Below, piece after piece: positions 1 to 12,210 of a stretch of DNA of 64,000 nt. The notes beneath the pieces are model-generated. The model had not been told where the DNA came from. It made no database searches and saw only the letters and a list, made by a program, of their open reading frames with translations. Origin of the DNA: Liolophura sinensis. Its lineage: Eukaryota > Mollusca > Polyplacophora > Chitonida > Chitonidae. Numbering within the stretch: the first letter of the stretch is position 1; each line of letters opens with the position of its first letter. The position numbers and the translations under genes are program-made. The stretch spans positions 41,163,116 to 41,227,115 of the forward strand of contig NC_088301.1 of NCBI RefSeq assembly GCF_032854445.1, given 5' to 3'.

Positions 1-2
1 TC

Positions 3-140
3 CTTCGTACCACTGGTTCTGTGGCAGCTGGCTACGAATTTCATTATATAGATGTTGGTGCCGATGGCAGTTGCTTGAATGGTGGTGAACTCCTTGATGC
101 CAGTCTCACAGGAACTATCCATAACATCTGGATATATGGA
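3..140 (+). mobile_element. PIF/Harbinger transposase fragment
   Basis: Frame 3 reads GYEFHYIDVGADGSCLNGG followed by ELLDASL. This matches the DDE-domain segment of PIF/Harbinger (HARBI1-like, DDE_Tnp_4) transposases, where a YxFxYxDVGAxGxxxDxGxF core is followed by a xSL stretch. The aspartate of the IDVGA core is present. The match fades after about position 130 and the left side runs off the window, so only a scrap of a DNA transposon can be seen. No terminal inverted repeats were found. Family recognition is from memory of the motif. Confidence 0.55.
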
Positions 141-1717
141 TTTTCCACGCCATGTTGCATTACATGGACAATGTCAGCATAGTATTGTGGCAATATTGTT
201 GCATATTCTTTGTCCTGGTCATGACACATCCACTTTATTACACATTGCTGGATAAGGTAAATTTCTCTTGGTTTTCGCACAACCTCGTAACATTACCTTT
301 GAAAGTGTTGTCTGTACCTTGAGAATTCTTGGCAGCTGTGTGATAGTTCTGAATATATCATGTACACTTCATGTCTGTGAATGTCCACAGTTTAGCATCA
401 CACAGCAAAGACTCTGGCCAAATCATGAGTGAATTGGAGAGATAGTTTAATGAATTACGAAGACGTTCTGACATTGCCACAACTTTCAGAATTACAGCAG
501 ACTTTTGAACAAAAGTATTAAAAAACTTAAAAAGAACTCCAAAAATGTAAGATTAGAACCATAACAAACTCAGGAATTCATATTAGCATATATCTTAGTC
601 TAATTCTTGAGGGTGGGAAAGGGGTTCAAACTGCTTGGCTAAAGCCATCTCCCTGGGTTGAATATTTGGGATCTTTTCCTATTTGCATCGTTTGCAGGGT
701 TCACTAACATCAGTTCTAGAACTTTGCATGAACTATTGGGTTTAAATTAGAATAGACACTGATTTTGTACAGGATAGATTTGTTTGAATCGGTAAATCAA
801 AAATATCAAAGACGGTAAGGATAAAGTACCCAGCTGTGGGTGGTCTTGACATTTGCTTTAGTATACTTAACCACAATATGGTTGTCCAACTTCTCACTTT
901 GTAGCACCATATATACCCTTTTCTTTTCAACCAGTACTGAATAGTAAGCTAAAAGAAAACCCAAACATCAATCCATAGGATACTTCCTCTTCACTTAATC
1001 TCAGAAGTCTTGCTCCTCCAACCATATCGGGACATGATGCAAACTCTTGCACCATAAAGAAATAAGAAAAGCTTTGTATGTAGTGAAGAGATGGCTTTAA
1101 ATTTAATATAGAACGTACATGTACAGGTAAATAGAAATATGTGTGGTACAAAGGCTTCACCTCACCTGAAAGATATGAATTTTCACATGTAACTAACTCA
1201 AACTTTATGGGCCATGAAAGAGTTATTAAAAAAATTTTAACTTGCACTTAACTTTGAGGTCAAACGCACCTGTCATAGCTTTAATGTTGCTATTACCATT
1301 AGATGTTGTGATGCTGCTACATTGCACTGTGTAAACAAGAGTCAGGGTGGAATACACAACACAGTCACATGTATAAATGACTGAATTAAATAAAAGACAT
1401 ACTGCGCTAATGTTGAACAGTGAATCTTCACAGGCTTTATCTGTGAATTGCACAAATTCAGGTTCTTAAATTTCTTTCTCTGATATAAAGCTTCCTTTGT
1501 TTTCACTTTGTTCAGTAACTATTCAACACATCAGCTTGGTTACGCATGGAAAACATGGCCCTGGAAATACTTCTGGACTGGAAGATATGAATGCTACATC
1601 CTACATGTATATGGCAAATTACATGTACAGTTAGAGTTAGTGTGATTTCACTTTCCAGGATGAATTGATGAATCTTCTTGGCCTTACACTAAGGAGCAGA
1701 GCTGATTATTCCTGTTG
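141..1717. other. Spacer, 3' side of PSMD6
   Basis: About 1.6 kb of AT-rich DNA with no reading frame I can tie to a family. The 3' UTR of the minus-strand PSMD6 gene must lie in its right-hand part, but I see no clear minus-strand AATAAA. The open stretch at 44-280 on the minus strand overlaps the transposase scrap and is not supported as a gene. Confidence 0.5.
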
Positions 1718-4700
1718 TTATATGTTGATGACTCGACTCAACTTCTGAATTCGATTCAATAGTATATCACCTTGCTTGATTGTGGCCTGAAACAAAGCGA
1801 AAGATAAAACATCAGATTACTGACAGACAACTGACGAAACAAAAGAACTGGTTATTGCACATTGCACATACATGTACCACAGTACCCAGTGTACTCTGAT
1901 ACAACAGCAACTTGTTCCACTTCATTTACTATTAAATCAATGGTACTGGTGAGTAGGCTAACTGCCTTGTCAAGTTATGCAGCCAGCAAATAAAGTAAGA
2001 TAATTAAAAATAAACAATTAAAACTTAAAATTTATTTTTAGAACTAAAAAGGTGGAGGGCTGCATTCCAACCCAAAATCAGTCACATCTTCATGGACATG
2101 CTTTTCTCAAGGCAGATACTTTGTCTCAAAAGACAACCAGCATCCTGATATTGCACACTTTCATTTCTGTTGAACAAGCTACAAAGCTGTTTCTACTCTT
2201 CTTACCTGATACTGCCAATTTTTGCTGTCTGGTCGATTAGTTTCCACGATTCCGCCCACCTTGTCAATTTTACAGTGTATTCGCCCTGCAGCAATGTAGC
2301 GTGACAGTTCCCTGAAAGACAATACCAGTTCTAATTAACAACTAAGCTGAACCCCTCACCTTGTCAATTTGTCATGGATGATGGCTTTGTTCACAACATG
2401 AAGCATCAGTGGCATAATCATTTCAGAAAGACAATGCCAAATAAAAAATTCTTGGGAAGAAAATTTCAACTGCAGAGGAGACGAACAATTCCCACCCAGG
2501 CTGGGGTTACTTCAAATATAATAAGTTGAAACTCAAAAGTCAATATCTAAGACATTTGTCAAGACTTTCTTTTTGCCTAACATTATTACATAGTATGTGC
2601 AGGCTATGCAGGCATTTTATTTATCACTGCAGAAAATAGTTCTAATTCAAACAACCAGGCTGATTGAATGCAAGCACTTATTCCAAAGGCAAACATGTAT
2701 TTGTGACCATATCTCACAAACTTGATGTATCATGAATAATTATACTTGTACAGGATATCCAGATTTAAATATCTGTGTGTGTGTGTGAAACACAGAAATA
2801 ATATCACTTCAACAACGTGTATTTACTCATTTACTCAAAGTGTAAATATGTATGCCTTTATTTGTTATCTGTCATCACTGGAAAAAAAACTTTTCCCGTT
2901 CTCATGGCTGTATAGAAAGGGTAGATAACTCTTGGCAATTCTGAACATATTTATCGCACTATTCATGAAACCTCTGTTTATGTGAGAAAGCTTATACCTG
3001 AACTGCATTCAATAACAATGTCTAATACTACAGGAATGAAATGAGCCTATAACTTACTGGTCAATAAATTCAACAGTGACATCAAAAGCCTCTGCCATGT
3101 ATTGAAGGGTGAGACTCCTGTAGGACTCCAGAAGCTGAGAGTAGGCCAGGATACGCATCTCCCGCACATAGTAACGATAATGTGGAGCCAAATAACGGTC
3201 AGCTTTCATTGTGTCCTCTGCCCAAGCTGCAATCAAATCAATCAAGTCCACGGTGACATAGGATATGCTGCATAATCAAATTGTATGCACTGTAAGTTGA
3301 GTGACAGCCCAAATTGTAATTCAGATGCATGAATATCTTTATAGGATCGGAATATTACATTTTGTTATATGGAAAATATAACAAAAAAAGTTTACATTAA
3401 TACGGGAAGAGACATCACATGCATAATCTTGACAATTTTACATTCCCTTGCCTTTCAAATTACTCTATTACGCTATACGAATCCATGCCCTTCTTAAAAT
3501 TTGTTAAGTGTTTCTTAAAGATTTTTAAACATATTTTAATAAACAACAACCACTTACCCAAGTGTTTAAAAAATTTGTCATAATGGCAGTCATACATGCA
3601 AAATAAGAATTCTCTCATTCTGGGTAAACTGTGCAATATCTCCAAGATCTCTGCACCTTTCACCACCTGCAATCAACACAAAACCGCAGACATTTTTTTA
3701 ACTAACATAAAAAGAACACCCTTCAAAATCTGGCCACAATCAATTTTAATGGTAAGAAATTCAAATGATGATTCATAAATTATAAACAGTGTATCTATTA
3801 TTATCTTTCAATTTTGCAGTTCACCATTAACCAACAAAGTGTTACCAAGCTAGTGTAAACTACCTTAAGGCATCTAATATTTAACACAACACTGGGACCA
3901 AAATAACGGATGCCTATTGAGTGAAATATTACAGCTCTTTACCAAAATTCTAATTTCATGCTGCCAACACCAACTGTGCTCCAATATCATCATTAATTTT
4001 CACGCAAAACACAGTATATGTGTTCAGCACTGGTATGCTTTGATATATTAAATATTACATACTGACAGCCAAAAGTGTTTTCTTGTATACCATTTACACC
4101 ATTACAACAATTAACAACTTTCTATTTACCCCTGCTCATAAATGTCAGAAGTATTTTGTTTTCCTTCATATTATTTGTTAAACTTTTTAAGTTATTGAAT
4201 AATTTGGAAAAAAAATTTGGTTATTTCACATTGTTATAATTATGTGAATTACAGAGACTTTCATGGATTACCAAGATGTTCTTGCATGAGGTGAAACTTG
4301 AACAAATAAACCCTTGAAAGTCAGTTGACAGAGTTTCTACCAAGTTATACTTTGTTCTTACCTTTTCTCTCAAGGTTGGCCGATCGTGGGCTATCATACT
4401 AGCCAGAACAGTGTACGAGACAAAATCATGATAATCCATAAGTTCGTACGATGTGAATGTGGCTACTGTGTCCAAGAAGAGACTAGCAGCTTTCTTAAAC
4501 TCTCGTATAGACATGCAGTACAGGCCTCGATAAACCTTGAGTCTGTTTCTTCTGTCCCAGTCTCCTCCTTCATCTATTAATCTAAGAACATAAAAAAGGT
4601 GAATGAGAACCAAAACATACCTATCGTACAATTATAGATTTTCACATAGATTTCACTACAATGGTGCTTGTTTATGATCACTGTCAACTTTCTTTTGGTC

Positions 4701-7022
4701 ATACCACAAACATGTTACATTGCAGCCAGCTAGTCCCAATGCTACAGTATTTATAATGCTGCCTCACTGGAATGACATGCTGAAGACAATACACCTGATA
4801 CCCCACCCTCAAGGCCTGATCTAGGCTGAAAGTTTGGGGACCATTGTTAATGCTTGTTCATTTCACCATTTATATATACACCTACTACAAACATATGCAA
4901 ATTTTGTCATTTGGGATCTAAAACTCCTGAGCCCCAAACCCTTCTGACAGGCTGAGAAAGACTGTGGATCGGGCTCTGACCCTGTGTATAGATCTCAAGC
5001 CTACCAGTACATCTCCTTGCATAGCACATACCAAGGAAATAAAAAATTTTCACTTCTAAATTTCATTGCACAACATTATGATGTACATGATTCCAACATA
5101 GATAGGTTTGTTTAAATGATTACAGAAAGTCTGAAAATTATATTTAGAAGGGTTTCAACTTGCATAAATCAATGACCTTTCCTAAATATTACAGGACCCG
5201 TTGCACCACCTTTGGTACTGTACTGGGGTCAACACCACAACATTTAAACAAGTTAAAGAATGTAGCAATACCACAGAAAGATTTAAACATGTTTTAGCAT
5301 AGGGAAGTTTAAGAAATTTTTGCTCTGTACTGTATATATCATCCACTATCTAAATGTGCACAAACAAAGTGATGTATCAATGCTAAAGGGCTATTATTGT
5401 CAACCTTCCTGATTTTTAATGACTAACCATCAACTGTGAAAGCTGAGAGTGTTGCAAACCATGTTTAGGAATAGACTGAATTAAGCAGATCACAAACACA
5501 AGAATAGGGAGAAATTGAATATGGCGCATCTCTAAGGGGTATCTATTGGAGCATGTCTCTGACCAAGATGTCATCAGTTTTCTGGACGATGACCACATGA
5601 ATGGATCCATTTATTTTTATGAGGTAGGGTGCACTCTGGATATGGCTAACAAAGCCTTACGTCTGGGCTTTTTCGAGATTCCTGGTGATAAGGTCATGGT
5701 CCATGTAAAAAAGACCCATTCGTATTAGATGGAAAACTAGATCCAGGCGATATCCAAGGGTAACTGTCTTCTCACTGGTTTTGCGAAACTGTGTCAAAGC
5801 ACCTTCCTGTAAATACAAAACAACAGTGTTAATGCCTAAATAGCCATTTTCTAAAAACGTTTCAACAACAGGAATATACAACTGGTTTTATACAATGGCC
5901 AAAACATATCACAAAGATCCTCTAAACATACCTTATCGCCTATTCGGCACAAGTACTCCGCTTTCTTCAACATGGCATCACGGACTTCTGTTTCACCAAG
6001 ATTTTTCTCAGCATCATCAACAGCCTCATCTAACCGTTGTAATTCTTTGGTGTTTGTTTCCTGCATCGTTTTTAGGAGTTTGGAGTCAACTTTCCAATTC
6101 AGCTCTTTGCATGTTTCCTCATAAAATGGGGCCATGTCTGAAAATAAGAAAACAACTCAGAATTTGCTGCTCAAGAAGAGAAAGGGTACGAGATCATCTG
6201 TATGAGAATATATGACACAGACATCATTATAACCTAGCTTGTGAGGGTACGCTGCAACATGGCATGTGAAAGAGCCGCTTTTGTTGGGCTCAAAAAAAAA
6301 AAGGGCTCTACTGGTTGGTCAGATTTTTCACATCCTACATTAACATATGCCATCCAGATAATGAATGTCCTAGGTGCAAGACAACATGGCCTTATGAAAT
6401 GCTGAAACTATTGTGAATTTGTATAAACCAAGATATGGTTGAGAACAAATTTGCAGAAACCTCATGTGGCATATAAATACTTGTGATGACTACTAAAAAG
6501 GTGCAGCATTAAAAGGTGCAGCAAGACATAACCTTATTGAAAATATGCATTTTTATCGAACAGTAGGCTCTTTCTTTCTGTAATGTTTAGCAAATGATCA
6601 GTGACTAAACAGTTAAGTTAACCACTCAATTTTGCAAACTTTCACTCGACAGTTTTCGACAGTAAATTTTAATTATTTATTTTAAATAAGAAAAACCAGT
6701 CATTAAACAAACTAAAATATAAGCTTTTGAGAATGAAAAGACACAAAATTAATAATTGCGACTCTACTATTACAATGTCAAGTCAATGAAACGACAGATA
6801 TTGTACTCAGATGTAAATAGCAGCATGACAAATCAAAAATGATAAGCCCTAAACTGCAAACAGGATTGCAAACGTACTGTCGGCTTTAACTGCAGCCAGC
6901 AATTTTTCTTTGATCGAGTGGTCATTCTTCTGCTTTGTTGAAGATAAAAGAAACTTCCACTGCGCCAACTCCAAGTTGGGATTTTTCTCCAAACCCTCTT
7001 CTTCCAAATTTTCTACAGGCAT
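1718..7022 (-). CDS. PSMD6: 26S proteasome non-ATPase regulatory subunit 6 (Rpn7)
   Basis: PSMD6/Rpn7 is a PCI-domain scaffold subunit of the lid of the 19S regulatory particle, which feeds ubiquitinated proteins to the proteasome core in cytosol and nucleus. Eight coding exons lie on the minus strand: 6878-7022, 5932-6137, 5661-5806, 4362-4581, 3558-3666, 3058-3226, 2206-2311 and 1718-1786. Every border has GT/AG and every phase joins cleanly. The total is 1170 nt, giving 389 residues, the same length as the human protein as I recall it. The start is [15 protein letters not shown]. Diagnostic blocks are [39 protein letters not shown] (Rpn7 domain to PCI domain) and the C-terminal KLSRVINI. 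Exon 6 replaces the usual VVEQEMKKDW linker with [11 protein letters not shown]. No frame breaks are seen. Confidence 0.97.
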
Positions 7023-7260
7023 GATGCGTCGTTGTTGTTAATGGTGCGAGAAGCGGAAATGTCGTCATTGAACTCTGTAACGAGGCTCTTGGAGAAGGGA
7101 TTTTATTGACCAATGAGATAACACGCCGCGGGAAAATCTAATAAGCCAACACGTTTTGGTTGGCCGATTGTCTCCCTTTCGTCACCCTCAAGGACAACTC
7201 GGACACTGGTAGTGCATGTTCAAAACCGCCCGTAGACAGAGAATTTGTAAACACTTTAGG
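7023..7260 (-). promoter_or_regulatory. Probable PSMD6 promoter and 5' UTR
   Basis: The DNA just upstream of the PSMD6 start is less AT-rich than its surroundings, contains CG dinucleotides (for example near 7128-7133) and a CCAAT pentamer at about 7110. No TATA box is evident, which fits a broadly expressed housekeeping gene. The transcription start cannot be placed. A (GT)n tract begins at 7299. Confidence 0.35.
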
Positions 7261-7295
7261 GCTTGTGAGGCCTTTGTGACAATAATCGTCGACAC

Positions 7296-7298
<3 letters not shown>

Positions 7299-7359
<61 letters not shown>
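7299..7359. repeat. (TG)n microsatellite
   Basis: An uninterrupted run of about 30 TG dinucleotides, about 280 bp upstream of the PSMD6 start codon. Confidence 0.98.

Positions 7360-8267
<908 letters not shown>

Positions 8268-8352
<85 letters not shown>
8268..8352. repeat. (TA)n microsatellite, right tract
   Basis: About 42 TA units starting directly where the SINE fragment ends. Confidence 0.98.
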
Positions 8353-8354
<2 letters not shown>

Positions 8355-9436
8355 CAATGGCGAAGGTCTTAGCAATGATTGGCTAAAACATATTTCAGTT
8401 GACAGCAAGATTGTCAAGCACACTTTGTTATTTTAATAAGATTTCCTCGAATCACATGTAGAACAAAAAGACAGCACTGCAAAAATGGATGGTGTGAATC
8501 GATGCAGCCATGTTGAGAATTTTATTCAATCAAACAAGTTGCTATCAGATTGGGCTGCCTAAACGGTGACGTAGCCTTTACACATTCACTCCATGAAGTG
8601 ACTTATGATAACACAGAACTAATGCATATGGTGTCATTTGAGGTCGTTTACAACCATTTACGAGTAGCTGAATGACCATTTCACACCATGTTATGAAACA
8701 GGTGTGTATCATTCACGGACCATCACATATGTAATCAGTTGATTTACAAGCCATGTGGTATTCAACGACGATATTACAAATTCTGTCAGACAGTAGCATA
8801 GGCCTACCGTCTCGGCCCAAACCGCATGCATTTCCCCAGTAGACCTTAGGCCTACTTAGGCACACTATTCAAATTATACAGATACATTTTTTGTTGTTCA
8901 TGTTAGCATTTAGTCAGCATGCATTTGCTAAATAACAAATATCAAAAAAAGTGAAAAGTGAAAATTGAAACCCTTAGATTTTTTTCCATTTGTGCCAGAA
9001 TTGAGTGTGAATCCAGATGTGCAACAATCCTATTGTGATTTTGTTAATATTTAATAGGGGTCAGAATTACCGGTACCAGCACCCGTCTGGAGATTACGAC
9101 AGGAACCAGGAATACCCCGGCCGTGCATCTGCAGGCTACTCGTAAACTGTTCAAATAATATAGTGGTCCTACTGCATGAACAGTTCAAGCAGTGGAAGAA
9201 ATATCCTTCCAATATGTCCCATTTCTGAGAAAGCTATTTATCACTTGGTCCTTCATCGCCGAAGTCCACAACTTTAATCTGCCATAGACTACTGCTTAGA
9301 CTATTAGCCTATGCGGGAAATACCTTAGACGTTATAGAGAGTTAGAATAAATGTGACGTCATCTTGAGTCGATAATGGAGACGCGCTGAAGCTGTGGCAC
9401 GACGAAATTTCACTAAACTTTTTATGGGTTGAAAAA
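8353..9436. other. Spacer
   Basis: No gene or recognised repeat apart from scattered TAGGCCTA-type hexamers (8805, 8850) that recur elsewhere in the window. Confidence 0.4.
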
Positions 9437-9590
9437 ATGTCTAAAAAATATTTAATGCCGATTTTTTTTCTTCTCATTTACATCATGGCGTATGGAAAGG
9501 ATGGAAGAAACTATCCGCCTTCACCATGTCCCTGTCTCGCCTACAGACTTGAAACCGTAGCTGAATTTGAACACTTGGGTCTCATTGACG
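9437..9590 (+). CDS. Possible first coding exon of a secreted protein
   Basis: An ATG opens a short frame starting MSKKYLMPIFFLLIYIMAYG, a convincing signal peptide (Lys at the N-terminus, then a hydrophobic core). It is followed by a KDGRNYPPSPCPCLAYR stretch and about 17 more residues. The frame stops being protein-like exactly at a strong splice donor, GACG|GTAAGTTT (exon end 9590). The exon ends in phase 1, as do the signal-peptide exons of the galaxin-like genes downstream. I could not find a following exon before gene A. It may be a real gene with distant exons, a remnant of the cluster, or chance. It has no recognised family. Confidence 0.35.
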
Positions 9591-10404
9591 GTAAGTTTCA
9601 TATAATCACAGTGATCCACTGCTGTTACCATCGTGCACAGATTGGAACTAGCATAAGTTCAATACATTTCGGCAATTAAGATCGAGATCGAGAATTTTTT
9701 AGATGATTTAACAGTGCGACATATGTATGTAGCAGACGTGCAGAGTATTGTCTCTTTGTCTGTAGTGAAGGTATTTGTACATTTCTATCACTTAAGACAG
9801 TGTTCTCGGTATCATGGAGACAAACCTTCCTTCTTCACGAGTGTATGTAAGATAGAAAAGGCTACAGGCTACATGGGGTTTTATGGATGCTTGACGTCTA
9901 CTCCTATTCCCTTTTGAGGAATGGCTAATCTCATCATAAAATGCAAACTGGCCGGCAGCATAGCGTGTTACTTTTTAAAAACCGGACAAAATTGCCGTAT
10001 TTTAATGGTAGGTTTGAAAGGAGTTTACTTTCCTGAAATTATATTAGTAGGCCTACTAATAAAAGAGTTTACTGATAACGTGTGCAGGCAGAGAGGAATA
10101 TGAATCAGTCTAAATGTTTAAATGATGTCAGAAGACATGAAAGCGATATGAGGCAACGCATTCACGGTTTTCTTACAAACTTACATTCGTAAACAGCAAC
10201 ATACACATTAGTAAATGTTCCCTCATATAAGTGTTGTATAGAGCCATTTCGACATAAACTGTTCTCATTACAGGTTGGCTCCCATGTATAAACGATGACT
10301 TAATTTGAATATATGCCTGCTATAAATTAACAACCATGTCTATACATATAAAATGTTCTCAACGAAATAGCGTTCATGCGAAGTATTGGGGTAACAGTGT
10401 TACT

Positions 10405-10610
10405 GGGTTTTACAAACGGCGACCAACATAGTGGTTGAAACCGGGAAGGTTGCTGGAAAATTTTAAATCCCACGTCCGACAGGAGAGGAAGCCATCATGA
10501 GCTGGTCTTGAACTCACATTTAAGTCGTTCAGGCATTTGCAGTGATCGCATTGGTGAAAGGCTCCATGGGCCAGTGTGCTGCGCTAACACGCTGACCACA
10601 TCAGTATATG
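10405..10610 (-). mobile_element. SINE family 1, old degenerate copy with tRNA-like head
   Basis: Read on the minus strand, this stretch begins with a tRNA-like head (GTGGTCAGCGTGTTAGCGCA, about 10610-10590). A box-B-like GTTCAAGACC and the family body (CAGCAACCTTCCCGG) follow. Divergence from the younger copies is high and the AAAT tail is lost. Confidence 0.5.
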
Positions 10611-11047
10611 GTGGAGTTCCTCTAAAGCACAGAGGCAACTTGCAGGTAAACAGCAACTTACATGCCTGTACATATATTATATATATATAAATATATATAA
10701 CAACAGTGCTGGTAATTAAGGGGCAGGAATATATCAACAGAAGATTTATACCACTGTTCTTTAGTGTTTTAAGGTCTGTAGTGGATGCTTGAATGTCTTT
10801 TTCCAACCCTATAGACGAAACTCATACTTAAGCACGCCTTTCATTATTGTTTGAAACTGTATGAGCCGATACACATTTCCAGGTGTTTGTCTTCAGGGTT
10901 TATTTTTACATCTGTTTAATTTCTCGGTCGCCCGAAAAGTTAGTATCTATGAAGAATAACTTAGAAAATCATTAGTCATTTAGTGTAACTAAAGTCAAAC
11001 ATGCGAGTACATGTAGAAAGTTGAGTTTTTTTTTTAAAAAAACTGTT

Positions 11048-11049
<2 letters not shown>

Positions 11050-11088
<39 letters not shown>
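11050..11088. repeat. (TA)n microsatellite
   Basis: About 19 TA units shortly upstream of the gene A promoter. Confidence 0.95.
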
Positions 11089-11090
<2 letters not shown>

Positions 11091-11249
11091 TGAAAGTCAC
11101 TGTAGTCTATAATGATATTCCCTGGAGCTATGAGACCCACATAGGAGCGGCAGAATATTTATTGTCGTGTATGTTGTGTCAGCTCTACTCTCCAATTGAT
11201 CTAAAGGAGTTGTTATTGGCTAACAGTTGCCCTCCAGTTATTCCGTAAC

Positions 11250-11346
11250 TATAAAAATGGCCAGCCTAGATGACCACACGCAGTGCCAGACGAGGTTTCT
11301 GGAGCTATCAGAGACCAAGAGCTGTACGGATTCCAGAGCACACAAG
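11250..11346 (+). promoter_or_regulatory. Gene A core promoter and non-coding exon 1
   Basis: TATAAAA lies at 11250-11256. About 25-30 bp later a non-coding exon can be inferred, ending CACAAG|GTGAGTCC (exon end 11346). The next acceptor, CATTCCAG at 12193-12200, is 10 nt before the ATG. Genes B and C have the same TATA box, short leader exon and acceptor just before the ATG, which supports the reading. The transcription start is inferred. Confidence 0.65.
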
Positions 11347-11751
11347 GTGAGTCCTCCTTCCTTATATTTGCTGGAATTACTCACTGTTACTAACTGAGGC
11401 ATTGGTACTGGGTACAATTGGGTACAGTCTTCGACTGCTTTTAGTAGTAAGACTTATCAGGGTAAAACAGACACGTGATGTAATATGGGGCCAGTTGTTC
11501 AAAAGTGTATTAAAGTAAAACCAGGCTTAATTCTTAATACCAGCCTCGTTCTTATACAAATTAAATGACACTTTAGTTTGAAGTAAAGATGATACTGGGC
11601 TTAAATCCTAATACCCCTCTGAGCAGCTTTGCTCTGGACATTCTGTTTACGGTATTTTGTTTCATTTCCCGGGAAGGGACTGTGACAATATCATAGTGTA
11701 AGCACTGTCACGAACATAAGACCCTAGATTAATTGAAAAACGACCTTCTTT

Positions 11752-11836
11752 TCACCAGTGCTGGCCGTCGTCATATAAGTGATATATTCTTGAGTGCGGC
11801 GTTAAACACCGATGAAATAAATACAAATAAATAAAT
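11752..11836 (+). mobile_element. SINE family 1, 3' part
   Basis: Lies inside intron 1 of gene A. Reads GTGCTGGCCGTCGTCATATA, then AAGTGATATATTCTTGAGTG, the TTAAACACC block and an (AAAT)n tail. Truncated at its 5' side. Confidence 0.85.
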
Positions 11837-12063
11837 CTTTTCAGCAGTCATTTGTGGACGTATTTCAATAATTACACACCTGTCCATGCTTTTGAATAAA
11901 ACCGGTAAATTTGTACTAGTATGAGACAGAATGAGGTATGAAAGAGCATGGACGGCAGAACTAGAGCAAATGATCACATCTGACCTGTATATAATTCGGC
12001 CTGTTGTCAATTCACCTTAGTTATATAATTTGATTAGGTTAGGTAAAAACGGCAATTACTTTG

Positions 12064-12065
<2 letters not shown>

Positions 12066-12095
<30 letters not shown>
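12066..12095. repeat. Poly(A) tract
   Basis: A run of about 30 A in intron 1 of gene A. No adjoining retroposon body is recognised. Confidence 0.9.
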
Positions 12096-12096
<1 letters not shown>

Positions 12097-12210
12097 GCGA
12101 TTGAAGTATGTGAAATGGCTGGCATATTATCTCTAATTGCTTGTGTCTTATGTACCGATTTGCGTTACTGATGTAATGTACGGAACTCATGTCATTCCAG
12201 CATTGACACC

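Larger units (their letters stand above)
9591..11249. other. Spacer before galaxin-like gene A
   Basis: Contains a degenerate SINE and two short TA tracts (about 10672-10700 and 11050-11088). No other coding region was found. Confidence 0.4.

Noticed and set aside
2746-2928. Short plus-strand frame inside a PSMD6 intron
   Set aside because: No family match, no splice context, composition like the surrounding intron.
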